Source: JBFWIL01 sp050256015 (GTDB taxonomy: Bacteria; Bacteroidota; Bacteroidia; Bacteroidales; Prolixibacteraceae). Taken from it: a stretch of DNA of 18,033 nucleotides. Below the pieces are notes generated by a model. The model saw nothing but the letters and a program-made list of their open reading frames with translations. It was not told the origin of the DNA and did no database searches. The translations under genes and the position numbers were made by a program. The stretch lies in the NCBI GenBank assembly GCA_050256015.1, contig JBFWIL010000023.1, positions 1 through 18,033 of the forward strand, in the 5' to 3' direction. Below are positions 14,942 through 18,033 of the stretch, piece by piece; positions within the stretch are counted from its first letter, which is position 1; the number at the start of each line of letters is the position of its first letter.

Positions 14942-15904
14942 ATGATACTACAGGTCTTACTGGTCATATCCATTGTTTTGCAATTCTTTGCCGTAGGAGT
15001 GGCCCTGAAACTGATGAAAGTCACCAAATACAATTCTTCCTGGATGCTGCTTACCCTGGGATTCATTTTAATGGCATTCCAGCGAATGGCTGAATTTCTG
15101 CCTTATGTCAGTAATTTCAAAAGTGAGGAACTGGGACAGGTTCTGGTCTGGTTCGGAGTGGTTATCTCCCTTTCCTTTGCCGGAGGGGTTTTTCTTATAC
15201 GCAAGATCTTTGAATACATGGGAAAGGTGGAAGATGAACGGCGGTTAAGTGAAAAACGTTTGTTAAAAGCCATCATCCAGACAGAGGAAAAGGAACGGAA
15301 ACGATTTGCCAAGGATCTGCATGACGGGCTTGGTCCGCTGCTCTCCACGGTAAAGATGTCGGTTTCTTCCCTGGCCCAGTTGGAACATGATCCGGCTTCG
15401 CGGGAAATAGTACAAAATACGGAGATGATCATCAACGAATCCATCAAATCGCTTAAGGAAATCTCCAATAACCTGAGTCCGCATGTGCTGAATAACTTCG
15501 GCTTGCAACGGGCCCTTCGCAATTTCATCAATAAGATCAACACAGCCCGGATAATCCGCATCCATCTGGACTCGAACCTGGAAAACGAACGGTTCAACAG
15601 CGATATGGAGGTAGTACTGTACCGGGTTTTGTGCGAACTGATCAACAACACGATCAAGCATGCCAAAGCAAAAAACATCCGGATCTGCTTGGTGAAAAAG
15701 GGGAAAAACATTACCATTGTATATACCGACGACGGCAGGGGAATGAGTAAAGAACGGACAGCAGAACGGTCATCCTCTGTCAGGGGAATGGGACTCTCGA
15801 ATATCTTCTCCCGGATCAATTCCATGAAAGGAGAGATAAGCATAGATAGTGAACCCGGCAAAGGCATGCATGTAACTATCAAAGTAAAGACAGACAATGA
15901 GTGA
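14942..15904 (+). CDS. Membrane sensor histidine kinase, NarL/DegS type (HisKA_3)
   Basis: I start it at the ATG at 14942 (MILQVLLVISIV), giving 320 residues; an upstream TTG would run through the inverted repeat and is unlikely. Three membrane segments (about 3-25, 33-50 and 66-88) with very short loops leave no sizeable external sensor domain. A helical linker follows, then the phosphoacceptor box EEKERKRFAKDLHDGLGPLL with H127, and a HATPase domain: N box ELINNTIKHA, G1 TDDGRGM, G2 RGMGLSNIFSRI, and SEPGKGMHVTIKV. This is the kinase type that pairs with LuxR-fold regulators. Its last 8 bases overlap the start of such a regulator gene, so they form one operon. The stimulus is unknown; the sensor may read membrane state or an interacting protein. 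Confidence 0.93.
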   Translation: MILQVLLVISIVLQFFAVGVALKLMKVTKYNSSWMLLTLGFILMAFQRMAEFLPYVSNFKSEELGQVLVWFGVVISLSFAGGVFLIRKIFEYMGKVEDERRLSEKRLLKAIIQTEEKERKRFAKDLHDGLGPLLSTVKMSVSSLAQLEHDPASREIVQNTEMIINESIKSLKEISNNLSPHVLNNFGLQRALRNFINKINTARIIRIHLDSNLENERFNSDMEVVLYRVLCELINNTIKHAKAKNIRICLVKKGKNITIVYTDDGRGMSKERTAERSSSVRGMGLSNIFSRINSMKGEISIDSEPGKGMHVTIKVKTDNE

Positions 15905-16547
15905 CATCATTCGCAAACTGATCATCGTTGACGATCACACGCTGTTTCGCAACGGGCTGAAGATTTTGTTAAACAGTCTGAAAGACTACCGGGTGGTAGG
16001 AGAAGCAGCCAACGGGGAGGAATTTCTCGAAATTCTGGAACAAACCGAGGCAGACCTGGTATTGCTTGATATTGATATGCCCGTGATGGACGGCATAACA
16101 GCTGCCCGCAGGGCGCTGAAAAAATACCCCCAGCTGAAGATCATCACGCTTTCCATGTACGGGGAGGAAGACTATTATTACAAGATGGTCGATTCGGGGG
16201 TAAAAGGATTTCTGCTGAAAAATTCAGATCTAAACGAGGTTAAAACCGCCCTGGAAGTCATATACGATGGAGGCAACTACTTTTCCACCGAGCTGCTCCA
16301 GAACCTGGTAAACAGCCTGAGAACCAGCACAGCTCCCAAGGAACCGCATACCGAACTGTCAGAGCGGGAAGTGGAAATTCTGATTCTGATCTGCCAGGGG
16401 CTTTCGAACCAGGAAATTGCAGACCAGCTGTTTATCTCGAAGCGGACGGTAGACAAACACCGGGCCAATATCCTGGAAAAAAGCGAATGCAAAAACACTG
16501 CCCAGCTTGTCATGTATGCCATCAAAAACAAGTTGGTGGAAATCTGA
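15897..16547 (+). CDS. NarL/FixJ-family DNA-binding response regulator
   Basis: 216 residues. The receiver domain (about 5-125) has the acidic pair D12/D13 in LIIVDDHTLFRNG, phosphoacceptor D58 in LVLLDIDMPVMDG, the switch pair T84/S86 in IITLSMY, and K108 in GFLLKNSD. The LuxR-type helix-turn-helix (about 153-216) has LSEREVEILILICQGLSNQE and ADQLFISKRTVDKHRANIL, the standard recognition helix pattern. It is the cognate partner of the kinase whose gene it overlaps by 8 bases. When phosphorylated it should bind inverted repeats at target promoters; the long dyad at 14871-14916 in front of its own operon is an obvious candidate, though that is inference. The stop is one base away from the stop of the convergent fructosamine-kinase-family gene. 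Confidence 0.96.
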   Translation: MSDIIRKLIIVDDHTLFRNGLKILLNSLKDYRVVGEAANGEEFLEILEQTEADLVLLDIDMPVMDGITAARRALKKYPQLKIITLSMYGEEDYYYKMVDSGVKGFLLKNSDLNEVKTALEVIYDGGNYFSTELLQNLVNSLRTSTAPKEPHTELSEREVEILILICQGLSNQEIADQLFISKRTVDKHRANILEKSECKNTAQLVMYAIKNKLVEI

Positions 16548-16548
16548 T

Positions 16549-17424
16549 TCAGACATAGCGCCCGGCCACATTCAGGGCCTGACAGCCGTAGGATCCCCCA
16601 AACAGATAATAATGATTAAGCAGATGGTATAACTGGTACAACTGCACGCGGTCCTCCCACCCGGGCTCCATAGGAAAAACATGCCGGTAAGCCTGCCAGG
16701 CCGCATCGGAAAATCCTCCGAAAAGCATCATCATAGACAGTTCCATTTCCCGGTCGGCATAGTAAGCTGCAGGATCGATCAGGGCCGGACCTTTGCCGGT
16801 AAAGAGGTAATTTCCCGACCAAAGATCTCCGTGAATCAGAGAAGCGCCTGAAGTTCCTGGTAACAATTTCGGGAGTCTTTCAGCCAGTCTGAAAAAAACT
16901 TCCCGTTCGCCCGGCAAAAAACCGGAACCGATCCGGTTCACGATATCAAGCAACCTGTTCCGGATAAAAAATTCGGTCCAGTTATCACACCAGCTGTTGT
17001 TTTGCAGTGTGGTACCGCAATAATTGTTATTCCGGAAGCCAAACCGGCTGTTTACCGGACGGTGCAAACCGGCCAGACCGCGCCCCAGCTTTTTATCCTG
17101 CTCCCCCGATGTACCCGCTTTCAAAAACTCCATTATGATAAAACCGGGAAATTCGCCACTGTCGGCTGCCAGAATAACTTCCGGGATCAGCAAATCCTTT
17201 CCCGCCCTCATGCGCAGTTCCTTCAGCGCTTCGGCTTCCCGCACAAACATGTCTGAAGCAGCCACCTGGTTCCACTTCAGAAAAAAGTAACCGCAACTGG
17301 TCCTCAGTTTCATGCTCCGGCTAATACATCCGCCACCGATATGCTCTTTCCCGTATATGTGGAAACTGCTGCCAAGCAAATCACACAGTTCCGCTTCCAG
17401 ATACGTATAAAAATGCTGTTCCAT
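16549..17424 (-). CDS. Fructosamine kinase family protein
   Basis: 291 residues, the usual length of bacterial fructosamine-3-kinase homologues. The kinase-like fold shows the glycine loop HIGGGCISRSMKL (28-40), ATP lysine K50 in YFFLKWN, the EFLKAG hinge (99-104), the catalytic loop LIHGDLWSGNYLF (196-208) with D200, the metal aspartate D217 in ALIDPAAYYADREMELSMM, and a helical C-terminus. The family phosphorylates sugar moieties attached to protein or free amines (fructosamines or ribulosamines), making them unstable and so removing glycation. The substrate of this member is not determinable. It has its own promoter and a short leader, sits between a two-component operon (convergent, 1-base gap) and rplT, and is probably monocistronic. 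Confidence 0.93.
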   Translation of the reverse strand: MEQHFYTYLEAELCDLLGSSFHIYGKEHIGGGCISRSMKLRTSCGYFFLKWNQVAASDMFVREAEALKELRMRAGKDLLIPEVILAADSGEFPGFIIMEFLKAGTSGEQDKKLGRGLAGLHRPVNSRFGFRNNNYCGTTLQNNSWCDNWTEFFIRNRLLDIVNRIGSGFLPGEREVFFRLAERLPKLLPGTSGASLIHGDLWSGNYLFTGKGPALIDPAAYYADREMELSMMMLFGGFSDAAWQAYRHVFPMEPGWEDRVQLYQLYHLLNHYYLFGGSYGCQALNVAGRYV

Positions 17425-17438
17425 ATAAGCTGTATGTT

Positions 17439-17470
17439 CAAATTTAGCAGTTTATACGATAACAGACAAA
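17439..17470 (-). promoter_or_regulatory. Full Bacteroidetes promoter for the fructosamine kinase gene
   Basis: On the minus strand, TTTG (17470-17467) is followed after exactly 20 bases by TAAATTTG (17446-17439), matching TTTG-N20-TAnnTTTG. The ATG at 17424 is 14 bases further, so the leader is only about ten bases. Confidence 0.7.
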
Positions 17471-17497
17471 TACCCCGCCCGTCTGTTCCGAACAGAC
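17461..17497. repeat. AACAGAC direct and inverted repeats upstream of the fructosamine kinase promoter
   Basis: GTCTGTT (17481-17487) and AACAGAC (17491-17497) form a perfect 7-bp inverted repeat with a CCG centre. A further AACAGAC copy at 17461-17467 is spaced 30 bases from the right arm and overlaps the upstream promoter element by one base. The placement, just upstream of the promoter, fits a transcription-factor site. It could also be a second small hairpin behind the rplT terminator. Confidence 0.4.
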
Positions 17498-17503
17498 TGC
17501 AAC

Positions 17504-17534
17504 AAAAAAAGACCATCTGCAAAAGCAGACAGTC
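17504..17534 (-). terminator. Intrinsic terminator of rplT
   Basis: Read on the minus strand, GACTGTCTGC (17534-17525), loop TTTT and GCAGATGGTC (17520-17511) form a 10-bp stem with two G-U pairs. Seven T residues follow (17510-17504). It begins 28 bases after the rplT stop. Confidence 0.85.
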
Positions 17535-17562
17535 CTTCCCATATTATTTCACCCAGGGCGTG

Positions 17563-17907
17563 TTATTTTACCTTATCAACAATGGCCTTAAAGGCAACAG
17601 GCTGATTAGTGGCCAGATCGGCCAGCACTTTCCGGTTAATATCGATGTTGTTCTTTTTTAATAAACCGATTAACTGGGAATAACTCATCCCCTCCATCCG
17701 TGCAGCAGCGTTAATCCGCTGGATCCAGAGTGCACGAAAGTTTCTCTTTTTGGTTTTCCGGTCACGGTAAGCATACTGAAGCCCTTTTTCATAGGTATTC
17801 TTGGCAACCGTCCAGACATTTGCGCGGGCACCCCAATTACCTCTGGTGAGTTTGAGGATTTTTTTTCTGCGAGCCCGGGATGCTACATGATTTACTGATC
17901 TTGGCAT
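17563..17907 (-). CDS. rplT: Large-subunit ribosomal protein L20
   Basis: 114 residues from the ATG at 17907 (MPRSVNHVASRARRKKILKL). The in-frame TTG six codons upstream would add an atypical extension and is rejected. The basic N-terminal helix that threads into 23S rRNA (1-55), the signature RNFRALWIQRINAAAR (55-70) and the C-terminal globular part with SYSQLIGLLKKNNIDINRKVLADLA (75-99) are all normal. L20 is needed for early 50S assembly, and in several bacteria it represses its own operon by binding the leader RNA. The preceding gene appears to be rpmI, as in the standard infC-rpmI-rplT operon, with about 100 bases between. A strong terminator follows the stop, so rplT is the last gene of the transcript. 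Confidence 0.98.
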   Translation of the reverse strand: MPRSVNHVASRARRKKILKLTRGNWGARANVWTVAKNTYEKGLQYAYRDRKTKKRNFRALWIQRINAAARMEGMSYSQLIGLLKKNNIDINRKVLADLATNQPVAFKAIVDKVK

Positions 17908-17931
17908 AATTTCATTTTTTGGCAATCAGCG

Positions 17932-17947
17932 TCCGGATCATTCCGGA
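17932..17947 (-). repeat. Short hairpin in the rpmI-rplT spacer
   Basis: TCCGGA-ATGA-TCCGGA on the minus strand is a perfect 6-bp stem with a four-base loop, 24 bases upstream of the rplT ATG. No U-run follows, so it is not a terminator. It could be part of an L20-responsive leader structure or a processing site. Confidence 0.4.
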
Positions 17948-18008
17948 ACTTTAAAGCTAAATCACCTGGTTTTTAAACTCGTATTACGTTCATTCTTATG
18001 AAAAGGAG

Positions 18009-18033
18009 CTACTTCATGCAAAGCAGAAGCTTT
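18009..18033 (-). CDS. rpmI: Probable C-terminus of ribosomal protein L35 (partial)
   Basis: Only the last seven codons are inside the window: KLLLCMK followed by TAG at 18011-18009. Bacteroidales L35 proteins, as I remember them, end in a very similar VKELLAMK-type sequence, and rpmI normally lies directly before rplT. Both points support the call, but so short a fragment cannot be proven. Another frame is also open to a stop at 17964-17962, but it encodes nothing L35-like. Confidence 0.5.

Noticed and set aside
15103..15897. 264-codon minus-strand ORF opposite the NarL-type kinase
   Set aside because: It is antisense to intact kinase motifs; its Ser/Arg/Ile-rich translation is an artefact.
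17908..17925. TTG start six codons upstream for rplT
   Set aside because: L20 proteins start MPRSxN; the ATG at 17907 gives exactly that.
17962..18033. Minus-strand frame open from the right edge to a stop at 17964-17962
   Set aside because: Its 23 residues look nothing like L35, whereas the neighbouring frame ending at 18009 matches an L35 C-terminus.

Overview
The window looks like a chromosomal core segment from a member of the Bacteroidota, most likely order Bacteroidales; I cannot place the genus. Three things support this: repeated matches to the Bacteroidetes promoter pattern (TTTG, a 19-20 base spacer, then TAnnTTTG), the lineage-typical DUF4293 membrane protein, and gene families common in that phylum. 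No transposase, integrase, tRNA, rRNA or CRISPR array is visible.

Layout. 1-2271 (-) is the N-terminal two thirds of a very large enzyme that I read as pyrophosphate-dependent PEP carboxykinase; it runs off the left edge. It is divergent from a sodium:solute symporter (2399-3751, +). A minus-strand block follows: an alanine/glycine:cation symporter with an extra soluble insert (8491-6812), a single-domain response regulator (6732-6325) and MutS2 (6279-3796). A divergent region with two clear dyads separates this block from a small, very acidic conserved-looking protein (8720-8980, +).

8981-9606 is the only long stretch without a recognised gene. Its first half has moderate GC and carries a possible 41-codon ORF on the minus strand. 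Its second half is very AT-rich and holds four CATATG sites, a TGTG/CACA half-site array, a promoter and a perfect 16-bp palindrome. These precede a two-gene operon: a 115-residue protein of unknown function (9607-9954) and a soluble histidine kinase with an N-terminal CBS pair (9957-11045).

That operon meets, tail to tail with overlapping stop codons, DUF4293 (11485-11042, -) and an AddA/RecB-like helicase-nuclease (14856-11536, -). The helicase gene is divergent from a NarL-type two-component pair (14942-16547, +) across a 46-bp inverted repeat with perfect 19-bp arms. A fructosamine-kinase-family gene (17424-16549, -) follows, then ribosomal protein L20 (17907-17563, -) with its terminator, and what looks like the last codons of L35 at the right edge.

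How the genes relate: most are housekeeping (PEP/oxaloacetate metabolism, ion-coupled uptake, DNA recombination and repair, translation, repair of glycated amines). Three signalling modules are mixed in: the orphan receiver, the CBS kinase pair and the NarL-type pair. The least described unit is the 115-residue protein plus CBS-kinase operon with its elaborate upstream region. All identifications come from reading motifs; no database search was run.
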